Positions 44,980-52,318 of a stretch of DNA of 64,000 nucleotides are shown here, in pieces. The notes under the pieces are model-generated. The model was given only the letters and a program-made list of their open reading frames with translations. It was not told the origin of the DNA and made no database searches. Source of the stretch: FEB-7 sp963698265 (GTDB lineage: Bacteria; Pseudomonadota; Gammaproteobacteria; Burkholderiales; Usitatibacteraceae); assembly GCA_963698265.1 (NCBI GenBank), contig CAVOQC010000004.1, positions 248,001-312,000 of the forward strand, given 5' to 3'. Each line of letters starts with the position of its first letter. Within the stretch, counting starts at the first letter, position 1. The position numbers were made by a program, and so were the translations under genes.

Positions 44980-45129
44980 TCAGAGCGGGCTGCGCCCGCT
45001 GATCACGCGCAGCAGGACCACCACGACCGCGATAACCAGCAAGACGTGGATGAAGCCCCCCATGGTTACGGAAGTGACGAGCCCGAGGGCCCACAGGATG
45101 ATGAGGACGACGGCGATGGTGTAAAGCAT
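44980..45129 (-). CDS. lmo0937-family small membrane protein, copy 1
   Basis: 49 residues: MLYTIAVVLIILWALGLVTS and then FIHVLLVIAVVVVLLRVISG form two membrane helices joined by a TMGG turn. Only five residues differ from the second copy at 51651. Preceded by AGGAGTT on the minus strand. Members of this family in other bacteria are described only as small membrane proteins, often near stress genes. A shared 17-bp dyad lies 141 bases upstream, midway to the divergent lipoprotein gene. Confidence 0.8.
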   Translation of the reverse strand: MLYTIAVVLIILWALGLVTSVTMGGFIHVLLVIAVVVVLLRVISGRSPL

Positions 45130-45430
45130 GGAAGAACTCCTCGGTCTGGATGGAGGGCTCGCAACGCGGTGACCGTTGCGGGACACTTCAGGTCCCGGTC
45201 GGGCGTATCCGGTCGGGCGCGAAAGCGACAAGGACTGTTCGCATCTTCCGGTGTCTTGCGAGGTCTTTCCGTTCGCCAGCGTACAGAGCGGGTTCGGGCG
45301 GCGAGGCATGATCGACGCGAGTGTTCATTTGCCCCCCGTGGATACGGGGCGGACATTCGCAGCATCCGGTCCGGCCGATGCGGTTTCGATCCGGACCCAT
45401 CCGGGGGGCACGCAACCATAGGAGAGGCAC
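45130..45430. other. 301-bp divergent intergenic region
   Basis: No gene seen. It holds dyad site A (45271-45287) in its middle and, nearer the lipoprotein, an inverted repeat GGTCCGG (45368-45374) / CCGGACC (45391-45397). AGGAGAGG precedes the lipoprotein ATG. No convincing sigma-70 promoter was found on either strand. Confidence 0.6.
45271..45287 (+). promoter_or_regulatory. stress-region dyad site A
   Basis: GTTCGCCAGCGTACAGA. It fits GTnCGCnnGCGnAC followed by AGA. It lies 143 bases before the lipoprotein start and 141 bases before the divergent lmo0937-like gene. Confidence 0.65.
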
Positions 45431-45682
45431 ATGTCGAAGATCCGCAACGGCGTCGGCGCAGTCCTGGCAATGGGTATCCTGATCGTGGGGCTTTCCGCCT
45501 GCGAGAAGAAGGAAGGCCCGATGGAACGTGCCGGAAAGACGGTCGACAAGGCCGTCGAAGACGCCGGAAAGCAAGTCGAGAAAGCCGGAGAGAAAGTACA
45601 GGAAGCGGCGAAGGACGCCGGCAAGCAGGTCGAGAAGGTCGGGGAGAAGATCCAGGAAGCGGCGAAGGACGCCAAAAAGTAG
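45431..45682 (+). CDS. small amphipathic-helix lipoprotein, copy 1
   Basis: 83 residues. The lipobox is IVGLSAC, with Cys at residue 24 after a short signal. The mature part is Lys/Glu/Ala-rich with an 11-residue periodicity (AGKQVEKAGEKVQEAAKD, repeated), reading as a long amphipathic or coiled-coil helix in the periplasm. A shorter paralogue at 61904 has one repeat fewer and the same context (dyad ~130-140 bases upstream). Function unknown; LEA-like or Lpp-like roles are possible. Confidence 0.8.
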   Translation: MSKIRNGVGAVLAMGILIVGLSACEKKEGPMERAGKTVDKAVEDAGKQVEKAGEKVQEAAKDAGKQVEKVGEKIQEAAKDAKK

Positions 45683-45712
45683 CCCCGGGAAGGCGCCCGT
45701 ACGGCGACGGCG

Positions 45713-46441
45713 TTACCGCGGTAGGGCGTAGGGAAGAAGGCGGGCGAATTCCCGCCTGACCACGTCATAGCACTCGCAGGAGCGCGCCTCGAGGCCGGGG
45801 CGGTCGAGCACCTGGATGCGCCCGCGGCTGTAGTTGATCAACCCGGCGGACTGCAGGTTGCCGGCGGCTTCGGTGACGCCCTCCCGGCGCACGCCGAGCA
45901 TGCTGGCCATCAGCTCCTGGGTCATGACCAATACGTTCGACGTGTGCCGGTCCAGGCTGAGCAGCAACAGGCGGCACAGCTGCTGGTCCACCGAGTGATG
46001 CCGGTTGCACACGGCAGTCTGCGTCATCTGCGTGATCAGCGCCTGGGTGTAGCGCAGAAGCAGCTGCATCGTCGGTCCGAAGCGGTTGAATTCCGCCTTC
46101 AGCAGGTCCGCCTTCAATCGGTAGCATTCCCCCGCGCTGTGCACGACGGCCCGGTTGGGCGTCGTCTCTCCCCCCATGAACAGCGAGATGCCGACGATTC
46201 CGTCGTTGCCGATGACGGCGATCTCGGCCGTCGCCCCGTCTTCCATGACGAACAGGAGCGACACGATGGCGGTCGTCGGGAAATAGACATGCTGCAGCTT
46301 GCCGCCGGATTCGTAGAGCACCTTGCCCAGTGGCATCGCTACGGACTCGAGATGGGGCGCGATGCGTTCGTAGTCGGCCTTCGGCAGGGCTCCCAGGAGC
46401 AGGTTCTGCCTGGGGTGCGGGATCGGCGGTGCTGGTGGCAT
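45713..46441 (-). CDS. Crp/Fnr family regulator, copy 1
   Basis: 242 residues from ATG 46441; open frame further upstream belongs to a gene remnant. A cyclic-nucleotide-binding-like beta roll (HVYFPTTAIVSLLFVMEDGATAEIAVIGNDGIVG) leads to a winged helix whose recognition part is MLGVRREGVTEAAGNLQSAG. It has no Fnr Cys cluster, and the CRP cAMP residues are not evident. The C-terminus SCECYDVVRREFARLLPY is shared in style with the second copy at 48355. It is a candidate regulator of the dyad sites. Confidence 0.88.
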   Translation of the reverse strand: MPPAPPIPHPRQNLLLGALPKADYERIAPHLESVAMPLGKVLYESGGKLQHVYFPTTAIVSLLFVMEDGATAEIAVIGNDGIVGISLFMGGETTPNRAVVHSAGECYRLKADLLKAEFNRFGPTMQLLLRYTQALITQMTQTAVCNRHHSVDQQLCRLLLLSLDRHTSNVLVMTQELMASMLGVRREGVTEAAGNLQSAGLINYSRGRIQVLDRPGLEARSCECYDVVRREFARLLPYALPR

Positions 46442-46892
46442 CGGGGACTCCGGGGCGATGTGGGCGTCCGGCGCCACGCACGGCGTGACCTGGGGGCGCG
46501 CGGCAAGGTCAGCCGGCACGGGCGACAGGCGCAGATTACCGCGGCGCCGGATTAGCGGCAAGCGAGCGCGGTCAGGCGATCGTGGAGAGCGCCTGCGGAT
46601 AATGATGCGGCAGGAAGTACCTGTTCGACGGATCGTCGAGCACCACACTCGTGGGCGGGGCGCAGGGCGCAGGGCGCAGTTGCCCAGTGCCGGGTCAGTC
46701 TGCAGGACTTGTACAACAGGCGGCTTGATGGCGAGCTGCTCGGACACGACCGTCTGGCAGGGTGTGTGCGCCGCGTGGATGTTGAAGACGAAATCGGCCG
46801 ATTGCTCGGCGATTTCGTACCTCAGATCGATCGCGAAGGCGAGTCGGATCAATCGTCCTCCCGAAGGGCGCGCTCCGGAGGGGACGAGCCGG
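46442..46892. other. 451-bp region without an intact gene
   Basis: Between the Crp-like gene and the BON lipoprotein gene. It contains the transglutaminase remnant and short GCGCAGG tandem copies (~46658-46680). No intact ORF with a plausible ribosome site, no tRNA and no dyad site of the GTnCGCnnGCGnAC type was seen. Confidence 0.6.
46572..46852 (-). pseudogene. remnant of a transglutaminase-like protein
   Basis: A GGGAGGA ribosome site and TTG start at 46852 open a frame whose first ~57 residues (LRYEIAEQSADFVFNIHAAH, then TVVSEQLAIKPP and TDPALGN) resemble the N-terminal domain of bacterial transglutaminase-like proteins. The similarity then stops at a GCGCAGG triplication. A different frame reads VVLDDPSNRYFLPHHYPQAL to a TGA at 46572. 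The catalytic Cys-His-Asp core is missing. I read it as a deleted, frameshifted gene whose open frame runs by chance into the Crp gene. Confidence 0.5.
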
Positions 46893-47204
46893 TCACTTCA
46901 GGCGCATGTCGTTCTTGACCGAGGTCACGCCCTTCACGCTCTTCGCCGTCCGGACCGCGACGTTGACATTGTCCTGCGAGCTCACGAAGCCGCTCAGCTG
47001 GACGACGCCCTTGAAGGTCTCGACGTTGATCTCCGCGGACTTGAGCGTGGGCTGGTCGACGATGGCGGCTTTCACCTTGGTGGTGATGACCGCGTCGTCG
47101 AAGTACTCGCCGGTGCCTTCGGTCTTCGCCGTGGAGGCGCAACCGACGATGCCGGAAACGGCGAGGATAGCGAGCAGGGAGGTGATGCGAGAGATTGATT
47201 TCAT
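46893..47204 (-). CDS. BON-domain lipoprotein (OsmY-like)
   Basis: 103 residues. The lipobox is SGIVGC with Cys at residue 22. One BON domain follows: DAVITTKVKAAIVDQPTLKSAEINVETFKGVVQLSGFV and VAVRTAKSVKGVTSVKNDMRL. BON proteins bind phospholipid surfaces and are induced by osmotic or envelope stress (OsmY, DolP). AGGAGCAC precedes the ATG. Dyad site E is 49 bases upstream. Confidence 0.92.
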   Translation of the reverse strand: MKSISRITSLLAILAVSGIVGCASTAKTEGTGEYFDDAVITTKVKAAIVDQPTLKSAEINVETFKGVVQLSGFVSSQDNVNVAVRTAKSVKGVTSVKNDMRLK

Positions 47205-47253
47205 GATGTGCTCCTGGTTAGGTAGTTCAGGCTATCCGGGCGTGCTGCCCTGG

Positions 47254-47270
47254 TCTGTACGCTGGCGCAC
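47254..47270 (-). promoter_or_regulatory. stress-region dyad site E
   Basis: Minus strand GTGCGCCAGCGTACAGA, an exact match to GTnCGCnnGCGnACAGA, 49 bases before the BON lipoprotein start. Confidence 0.65.
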
Positions 47271-47371
47271 GCATGAAAGCCGTGCGGCGCTTTCGCGCCG
47301 GCGACGGCCGCGCGGGCCATGCGCTTGAGAGGCGATCGCGAGTGCGGTCGCGCGAGGCGGCCGCAGTTGCC

Positions 47372-48181
47372 TCACGCACGAGGCTCGCCCTGCTTGTTGA
47401 CGCTCACGGTCGCACCGGGAGGCGTGGCCATCTGGACGCGATGCTCCACGCCACGAAACTCGTAGGTGACATCCCAGTAGGCGGGGCTTGCCTGGCTGTT
47501 CGTGGTCTCGCAGCGCTTGACGTCCCGGCTGTAGCCTTCACTCGAGCCGTCGCGGCCGACGTTCGAGCCGACCAGCGCGCCTGCGATCGCACCTCCCGCG
47601 GTGGCGACGTCCTTGCCGCGTCCGCCGCCGACCTGGTGGCCCAGGACGCCGCCGATCAGCGCGCCGACGATCGCACCGCCGACATTGCGGTCGCCGCGCT
47701 GCGCGTCCACCTGTTCGCGCTCGACCCAGCATCGCTGCTCGGACGGCCCGAGGACGGCGCGCACCGAAGTCACGTTGGCTTCGAAGAGCCGCTCGCGATT
47801 GCGGCGGCGATTGTCGTAGACGGGCTGGGGCGACGGAGCATAGCGGCTCTCCTCGACGCGTGCGTTGCCGTTGAGGCGCCGGACGGAGGAGATGCGATCG
47901 TTCAGGCCCATCGCCGAAAACGACGCGTAGCGGCCCGGACGCAGGACGATGCAGCGGCCGGCGAACTGCGCGTCCTCGCACACCTCCCAGCGATCGCTCA
48001 TCACGACGGCGGACGAGGCGCGATCGTCGAATCCGGATCGCCCCAGGTCGTCGATCTGCTTTTCCGCGGTGAGTGTCCGGCCCGCGAATCCGTCGTGCTC
48101 GTAGATGATGACCTCAGCCGATGCCTGTGCCGCGAAGGCGAAGCCGGAAATCGCAAGCGCTGTCCTGAGAATGGCGTTCAT
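47372..48181 (-). CDS. beta/gamma-crystallin plus glycine-zipper protein
   Basis: 269 residues with signal peptide MNAILRTALAISGFAFAAQASA. Residues ~24-105 look like a beta/gamma-crystallin repeat pair (IIYEHDGFAGRTLTAEKQI, then WEVCEDAQFAGRCIVLRPGRY). Residues ~165-215 are a glycine zipper (GGAIVGALIGGVLGHQVGGG, then GGAIAGALVGSNVG) as in Rick_17kDa/SlyB-like outer-membrane proteins. The C-terminus (WDVTYEFRGVEHRVQMATPPG) is a usual tail of such zipper proteins. The fusion suggests an envelope-strengthening role. AGGAGGTACTC precedes the ATG. Confidence 0.85.
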   Translation of the reverse strand: MNAILRTALAISGFAFAAQASAEVIIYEHDGFAGRTLTAEKQIDDLGRSGFDDRASSAVVMSDRWEVCEDAQFAGRCIVLRPGRYASFSAMGLNDRISSVRRLNGNARVEESRYAPSPQPVYDNRRRNRERLFEANVTSVRAVLGPSEQRCWVEREQVDAQRGDRNVGGAIVGALIGGVLGHQVGGGRGKDVATAGGAIAGALVGSNVGRDGSSEGYSRDVKRCETTNSQASPAYWDVTYEFRGVEHRVQMATPPGATVSVNKQGEPRA

Positions 48182-48354
48182 GAGTACCTCCTGAAGTTCG
48201 TTTGAGAGCCGGAAAGTCGCCCGGAGCCTGCCCGTGATTGCACGGATTGGGAGGCGGGCATCGACGGGCCCACTATGGATGGCGTGGCGGCGCACGTCGG
48301 TGCGGAGCCGTACATACGCGACGAGGCACCGTTCCTGCCGGCTGTGACACGAAA

Positions 48355-49077
48355 CTAGTTGAGGGTGTTGCGATAGGTGTTGCGATCGATCCGGTAGCAG
48401 GCGCAAGCGGCATCGGTGAGCCCCGGCCGGTCGAGCACCGTGACGTTGCCGCGGCTGTAGCGGATATATCCATCGGCCTGCAGCGCCGTGGCGGCCTTGG
48501 TCACGCCGGCTCGACGCACGCCCAGCATCTTGGCGAGAAACTCGTGGGTGACGTAGAAGCCGCTCGATCGCGCCCGGTCCTGCGTCATGAGGAGCCAGCG
48601 CGCGAGCCTCGCCTCGACGAGATGGAAGCGAGTGCAGCCGGTCGACTGCGCAAGCTGCGTCATGAGAACGAAGAGATAGCGCTCAAGGTGCAGCTTCAGG
48701 ACCGGGTTTACCGCCAGCTCGCGGCGAAAGAAGGCCGCGTCCATGCGCAGGCAGCGACCAGCGCCCTGGACGATGGCCTGCAGCGACGAGAAGGCCACCC
48801 CGAGAACGAGCGGGGTTCCCACCATGCCCTCGTCGCCGACCAGCCCGACTTCCACTCGGGTCGACTTGTCGACGGGCGTGAGCAGCGAAACATAGGCCGT
48901 GATCGGAAAGTAGGCGTGGCGGATTCGCGCACCGGGATCGAAAAGCACCTCCCGCAAGGCGAGATTCACCATTTCGCTGTGGTCGATGAGGTGCTGGCGC
49001 TCGCGACGGGGAAGGAAGGCGAGCAGGCGATTGCCCGCGGCGACAGGCCGGGCGGAGGTCGGAATGGTCTTTTCCAT
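48355..49077 (-). CDS. Crp/Fnr family regulator, copy 2
   Basis: 240 residues from ATG 49077. It has the same plan as the regulator at 45713: beta roll (IRHAYFPITAYVSLLTPVDKSTRVEVGLVGDEGMVG), winged helix (FLAKMLGVRRAGVTKAATALQADGYIRYSRG) and a Cys-containing end (CACYRIDRNTYRNTL). The recognition helix differs from copy 1 at one key position (RRA versus RRE). No ligand-specific residues can be named. Confidence 0.88.
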   Translation of the reverse strand: MEKTIPTSARPVAAGNRLLAFLPRRERQHLIDHSEMVNLALREVLFDPGARIRHAYFPITAYVSLLTPVDKSTRVEVGLVGDEGMVGTPLVLGVAFSSLQAIVQGAGRCLRMDAAFFRRELAVNPVLKLHLERYLFVLMTQLAQSTGCTRFHLVEARLARWLLMTQDRARSSGFYVTHEFLAKMLGVRRAGVTKAATALQADGYIRYSRGNVTVLDRPGLTDAACACYRIDRNTYRNTLN

Positions 49078-49199
49078 GGATATCCGCAGAACCGTAGGCC
49101 TATCCGCCGGGCGCGTCTGTTTCCTAGCGCACTTAGTGGCAACGGGCCACGGGCGAGGTAGCCCGGTTCGACACGCAGGCGGCAGACCCCGAATCGAGG

Positions 49200-50378
49200 C
49201 TAGTGCCCGAGGAGCTCGCCCATGGGCCGGAGCGCCTCGACGCGATCGCAGATCGCCTTCGCGATCGCGACCAGGGGTGCCCCGAGCAGCAGGCCCCAGA
49301 TACCCCACAGCCAACCGAAGAACAGCAAGCCGATGAACAGGACCGCCGCATTTACGCGTGCGAAGCGGCTCTGCAGCCAAGTCATGAACAACGATCCGAC
49401 GGCGGCCGCGACCACGAGCGATGCTCCCGCGACCGCAAAGGCATCCAGCGTGGATCCGAATTGCAGGAATGCCGCGACACCGCTCGCGACGGCGAACAGG
49501 ACCGGGCCCAGATACGGGATGAGATGAAGGACGCCGGCGGCCACGCCCCAGACACCCGCCTGTTCCATGCCCAGGGCTTCGAACGCGATCCAGGTGGCGA
49601 TGGCGATCAGGATGTTGGACCCGAGCGTGGCGAGCAGGTAGCGCTGGATCTGGGCATCGATCTCCTCGAGGATCCGCACGGCGTCCCTCTGGCGGGACCG
49701 CAAGGGCCCGACCAGCTGCACCAGCTTGCGGCGGAAGTGCTCGCCCGAGGCCAGCAGGAAATAGACGAGCAACACGACGATCGGCGCCTGCGCGACGACC
49801 ATGAAAGCCTGCGCGGACTGGGCCAGCACGTAGTCGCTCAGCCAGGGGCTGGGCTCCGATGGCGGGGCCGGGCGCCCGCGCGAGGCCGGCTTCCCGGGGC
49901 CCGGGCTCGCGGCGGTCGCCTCGGTCGCGGCTCCCTGGAGTTCGGTGGCCGCTTCCTGGATGGTCTGCAGCGCCGTGGGGCCGCGAACGCGCGAGTCGGT
50001 CACGTGCTGGCGCACCGCGCGCGCGGCGCGGGGAAGCTTTTCGATCAGCGACGCCGCATCGCCGCCCAACGAGAAGGCGGCCCAGGTCGTGCCGGCGACG
50101 AGTGCGGCAAGTACCAATGCCGCTCCTGCCGCGCGCGGAATGCCGCACGCCTTCAGCCAGTCGACAAATGGCCGCAGCGCGTAGCTGGCGAGGATCCCGA
50201 TCAGCAGGGGCACGAAGAACGCGCGCGCCAGGTAGAGCGCGGCGACGACCGCGATGGCCGCGAGAATGCCGATGCCGAGCGCCACCGGAGCCCGCGGCCC
50301 GGGATTCGTTCGGGCGGCCGGCGTCGCCGCTTCGGGGGTCCCCTCGGCAGGCTCGGGCAGGGGCGCCGTCGCGCTCAT
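49200..50378 (-). CDS. AI-2E family transporter (PerM type)
   Basis: 392 residues from ATG 50378. Eight or so membrane helices; FFVPLLIGILASYALRPFVDWL near the N-terminus, IVVLLVYFLLASGEHFRRKLVQLVGP in the middle and HLIPYLGPVLFAVASGVAAFL followed by FFGWLWGIWGLLLGAPLVAIAKAICD at the end are family marks. A Pro/Ser-rich soluble insert is at ~155-180. Despite its name, many members have no link with autoinducer 2 and some act as ion antiporters or osmotic-stress exporters. Dyad site D is 238 bases upstream. Confidence 0.88.
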   Translation of the reverse strand: MSATAPLPEPAEGTPEAATPAARTNPGPRAPVALGIGILAAIAVVAALYLARAFFVPLLIGILASYALRPFVDWLKACGIPRAAGAALVLAALVAGTTWAAFSLGGDAASLIEKLPRAARAVRQHVTDSRVRGPTALQTIQEAATELQGAATEATAASPGPGKPASRGRPAPPSEPSPWLSDYVLAQSAQAFMVVAQAPIVVLLVYFLLASGEHFRRKLVQLVGPLRSRQRDAVRILEEIDAQIQRYLLATLGSNILIAIATWIAFEALGMEQAGVWGVAAGVLHLIPYLGPVLFAVASGVAAFLQFGSTLDAFAVAGASLVVAAAVGSLFMTWLQSRFARVNAAVLFIGLLFFGWLWGIWGLLLGAPLVAIAKAICDRVEALRPMGELLGH

Positions 50379-50616
50379 CCGGATGCCGCCCGTGACTTCG
50401 ACGGCGTCGCGGCGCTCACTTCGCGCTCGCCGGCGTGCCCGGGGGCGCACTCGTGCCGGGACTCGATGCTGGCAAGGAAGGGTCTCTTGTCCATAGGGTC
50501 TCGGTGAGTCGACGCCAAGGGAATGCAGATGACGGCAGGTGATGCATCCCTCGGCTTCCCGGCTTCGCCGGGTTCGGGGGGGCAGATGCCGAGAATGTCC
50601 GCGGCGCCGGGACCTG

Positions 50617-50633
50617 TCTGTTCGCCCGCGTAC
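50617..50633 (-). promoter_or_regulatory. stress-region dyad site D
   Basis: Minus strand GTACGCGGGCGAACAGA, an exact match to GTnCGCnnGCGnACAGA. The next gene on this strand is the AI-2E family transporter, 238 bases away. Confidence 0.55.
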
Positions 50634-50694
50634 ACAAGGCGGTGGGGCATGGTGCGACGGCGCACCGATTGCGAAGCGCCGCGCGGGAACATCC

Positions 50695-50725
50695 AAGAAA
50701 AAGGGCCTGGTTTCCCAGGCCCTTT
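50695..50725 (-). terminator. Rho-independent terminator of the cold-shock gene
   Basis: On the minus strand GGGCCTGG and CCAGGCCC form an 8-bp stem around GAAA, flanked by AAA/TTT that extends it and followed by a T-rich run (complement of 50695-50702). It lies 40 bases after the csp stop. It is the clearest intrinsic terminator in the window. Confidence 0.9.
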
Positions 50726-50764
50726 CGGCCATTCTTGCGCCGCGTCGAGCGCGGCGCTGTCAGG

Positions 50765-50968
50765 CTAGAGCGCGCGGATGTTGCCCGCGGCCGGACCCTT
50801 GGGGCCCTCTTGCACGTCAAACTCCACGCGCTGCGCTTCCTTGAGGGACTTGTAGCCGTCCATCTGGATGGACGAGTGGTGGGCAAAGAGATCCTTGCCG
50901 CCGTCGTCCGGGGTGATGAAGCCGAAGCCCTTGGAGTCGTTGAACCATTTCACGATGCCGGTAGCCAT
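50765..50968 (-). CDS. cold-shock protein, CspA family
   Basis: 67 residues from ATG 50968 with GGAAGGAAAC upstream. RNP1 is SKGFGFITP and RNP2 DLFAHHSSI, and the start MATGIVKWFNDS is universal in CspA proteins. It binds single-stranded nucleic acid as an RNA chaperone. Its ~125-base leader is long, as in cold-induced csp mRNAs. Confidence 0.97.
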   Translation of the reverse strand: MATGIVKWFNDSKGFGFITPDDGGKDLFAHHSSIQMDGYKSLKEAQRVEFDVQEGPKGPAAGNIRAL

Positions 50969-51099
50969 TGCTGTTTCCTTCCTGATCGAAATCCGAGGCA
51001 AGACCGAGCCTCGTTGCGGGCATGACGATCAAGTGGGGAATGGACTGCCACATCGGTCGCCGTATGCGGGCGAGGAGGGACTGCGTGATTCGCTGCTTG

Positions 51100-51128
51100 A
51101 CTATCCTGCGGGACGAACTCTAACACAA
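51100..51128 (-). promoter_or_regulatory. promoter of the cold-shock gene
   Basis: On the minus strand TTGTGT (51123-51128) and GATAGT (51100-51105) are 17 bases apart. Transcription would start near 51093, giving a leader of about 125 bases before the csp ATG. Confidence 0.5.
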
Positions 51129-51185
51129 TGCGCGATTGGAAGCGCGCAGCGCTTCCGGAACCCCCCCGCCTGGCCAAGCGCCGGC

Positions 51186-51437
51186 CTATACCCTCGCCCA
51201 GGCGCGTGCCTGCGAACGAAGGGGCTCGGGAAGCGATTGTCTCTGGGTTTCCGGATGGTTAACAGTCAGGATTACGGGGACGCCTGCGCGCGGCGCGGGA
51301 CTCGGCGGTCCCGAAGGCCAAAGGGCGATGGCAATGCCCAGGATCCCCAGGCAGAAAAGCAGACCGATCGCCGCGTAGATCGGCGCGAGGCCCATGCCTT
51401 GCGGCGGGGTGATGTCGATCGTGAGGCGCATGGTCAT
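51186..51437 (-). CDS. small single-pass membrane protein, hypothetical
   Basis: 83 residues from ATG 51437 (51431 is an alternative). Residues ~18-40 are one hydrophobic helix (IYAAIGLLFCLGILGIAIALW), followed by a Pro-rich periplasmic or cytoplasmic tail. No ribosome site is obvious and I recognise no family. Support comes from the clean helix and from dyad site B 67 bases upstream. It could still be a chance ORF. Confidence 0.4.
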   Translation of the reverse strand: MTMRLTIDITPPQGMGLAPIYAAIGLLFCLGILGIAIALWPSGPPSPAPRAGVPVILTVNHPETQRQSLPEPLRSQARAWARV

Positions 51438-51504
51438 GCAGTCACTCGATAAAAGGGGGCGACGGAAACACATCGGATTCTGACGCCAGGCGTGCCGGCC
51501 TTCC

Positions 51505-51521
51505 GTTCGCTGGCGCACAGA
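51505..51521 (+). promoter_or_regulatory. stress-region dyad site B
   Basis: GTTCGCTGGCGCACAGA, an exact match to GTnCGCnnGCGnACAGA. It is 129 bases before the second lmo0937-like gene and 67 bases before the divergent small membrane ORF. Confidence 0.65.
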
Positions 51522-51650
51522 TCGCGCCCTTCGGCGGCGCGACGATGTTTTCGAGTCCTCGCGGACTCCAATGCGCCGCGACCCGCGAGGGCCGCACCCG
51601 TCGGGGAACCTCCCCGACACGGGCCGGCGCCGCAGCAGAGGAGAGTCACC

Positions 51651-51800
51651 ATGTTGTACACCATCGCCGTCGTGCTGCTCATCCTGTGGGCCCTCGGGCT
51701 CGTCACTTCGTTCACCATGGGCGGGTTCATCCACATCCTGCTCGTCGTCGCCCTCGTGGTCGTGCTGCTGCGCGTGATCAGCGGCCGCAGCCCGCTCTGA
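51651..51800 (+). CDS. lmo0937-family small membrane protein, copy 2
   Basis: 49 residues: MLYTIAVVLLILWALGLVTS, the TMGG turn, then FIHILLVVALVVVLLRVISG and the end RSPL. It is nearly identical to the copy at 44980 on the other strand. Ribosome site GAGGAGAG precedes the ATG. Dyad site B is upstream, as site A is for copy 1. Confidence 0.8.
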   Translation: MLYTIAVVLLILWALGLVTSFTMGGFIHILLVVALVVVLLRVISGRSPL

Positions 51801-51837
51801 AGCCGGCCGCCGCCGGGACCGGTTCGCGCCCGCGCGC

Positions 51838-52251
51838 GTGGCCTCGCTGCGTGCGCAGGCGAAGGGCAAGTTCAACATCGCCAAAGCCGACGCCGCGGCC
51901 GCTTTCAAGAACACGTCGAAGTCCCGCGAAGAAGCGCGCGTCGCCCGCGCCGAGGCTGCCTACAAGGAGTCGATGGAGAAGTGCGACGACCAGGCCGGCA
52001 ACCCGAAGGACGTCTGCGTGAAGCAAGCCAAGGCCGCGTTCGTCGCGGGCAAAGCCGACGCCAAGGTCGACCGCGTCGCGGCCGACACGCGCAGGGAAGG
52101 CGCCGAGAAGCGCAGCGAGGCGCGTACCGAGGCGAACGAGGAAACCCGCGACGCGCTGTACAAGGTGGCCATCGAGAAGTGCGACACCTTCTCCGGCGAC
52201 GCCAAGACGGCGTGCGTGGCGACGGCCAGGTTGGATTTCGGCAAGTCCTGA
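51838..52251 (+). CDS. Cys-repeat helical protein, apparently lacking its signal peptide
   Basis: 137 residues if it starts at GTG 51838. Two related segments, KCDDQAGNPKDVCVKQAKAAF and KCDTFSGDAKTACVATARL, each with a Cys pair, are set in Ala/Lys/Glu helices. Related proteins I recall from Betaproteobacteria carry a signal peptide and similar helices before these repeats. Here the frame begins 37 bases after the lmo0937 stop, without a signal or a ribosome site. The 5' end may have been lost by deletion. Confidence 0.5.
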   Translation: MASLRAQAKGKFNIAKADAAAAFKNTSKSREEARVARAEAAYKESMEKCDDQAGNPKDVCVKQAKAAFVAGKADAKVDRVAADTRREGAEKRSEARTEANEETRDALYKVAIEKCDTFSGDAKTACVATARLDFGKS

Positions 52252-52274
52252 TCCGGATTGTCCATGCCCGACCG

Positions 52275-52302
52275 GCGGCCGGGGGGGCGATCCCCCGGCC
52301 GC
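52275..52302 (+). terminator. terminator-like hairpin after the Cys-repeat gene
   Basis: An 11-bp perfect GC stem (52275-52285 with 52292-52302), 6-base loop, then TTCTC. It separates this gene from the convergent hydroxylase gene. Confidence 0.65.
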
Positions 52303-52318
52303 TTCTCATGGGGCGGAG

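Larger units (their letters stand above)
50379..50764. other. 386-bp region between the cold-shock gene and the AI-2E permease gene
   Basis: No gene seen. From high to low coordinates on the minus strand it contains the cold-shock terminator (50695-50725), dyad site D (50617-50633) and a ~240-base leader of the permease gene with no clear promoter hexamers. Confidence 0.6.

Noticed and set aside
45713..46852. 379-residue Crp-like protein with an N-terminal extension
   Set aside because: The extension is the remnant of another gene followed by out-of-frame sequence; Crp homology and a sensible length start at 46441.
48300..48313. Seventh dyad site before the crystallin-zipper gene
   Set aside because: The bases form a related palindrome (GTGCGG-AG-CCGTAC), but it differs from the core at two positions and lacks the AGA extension, so it is not counted.
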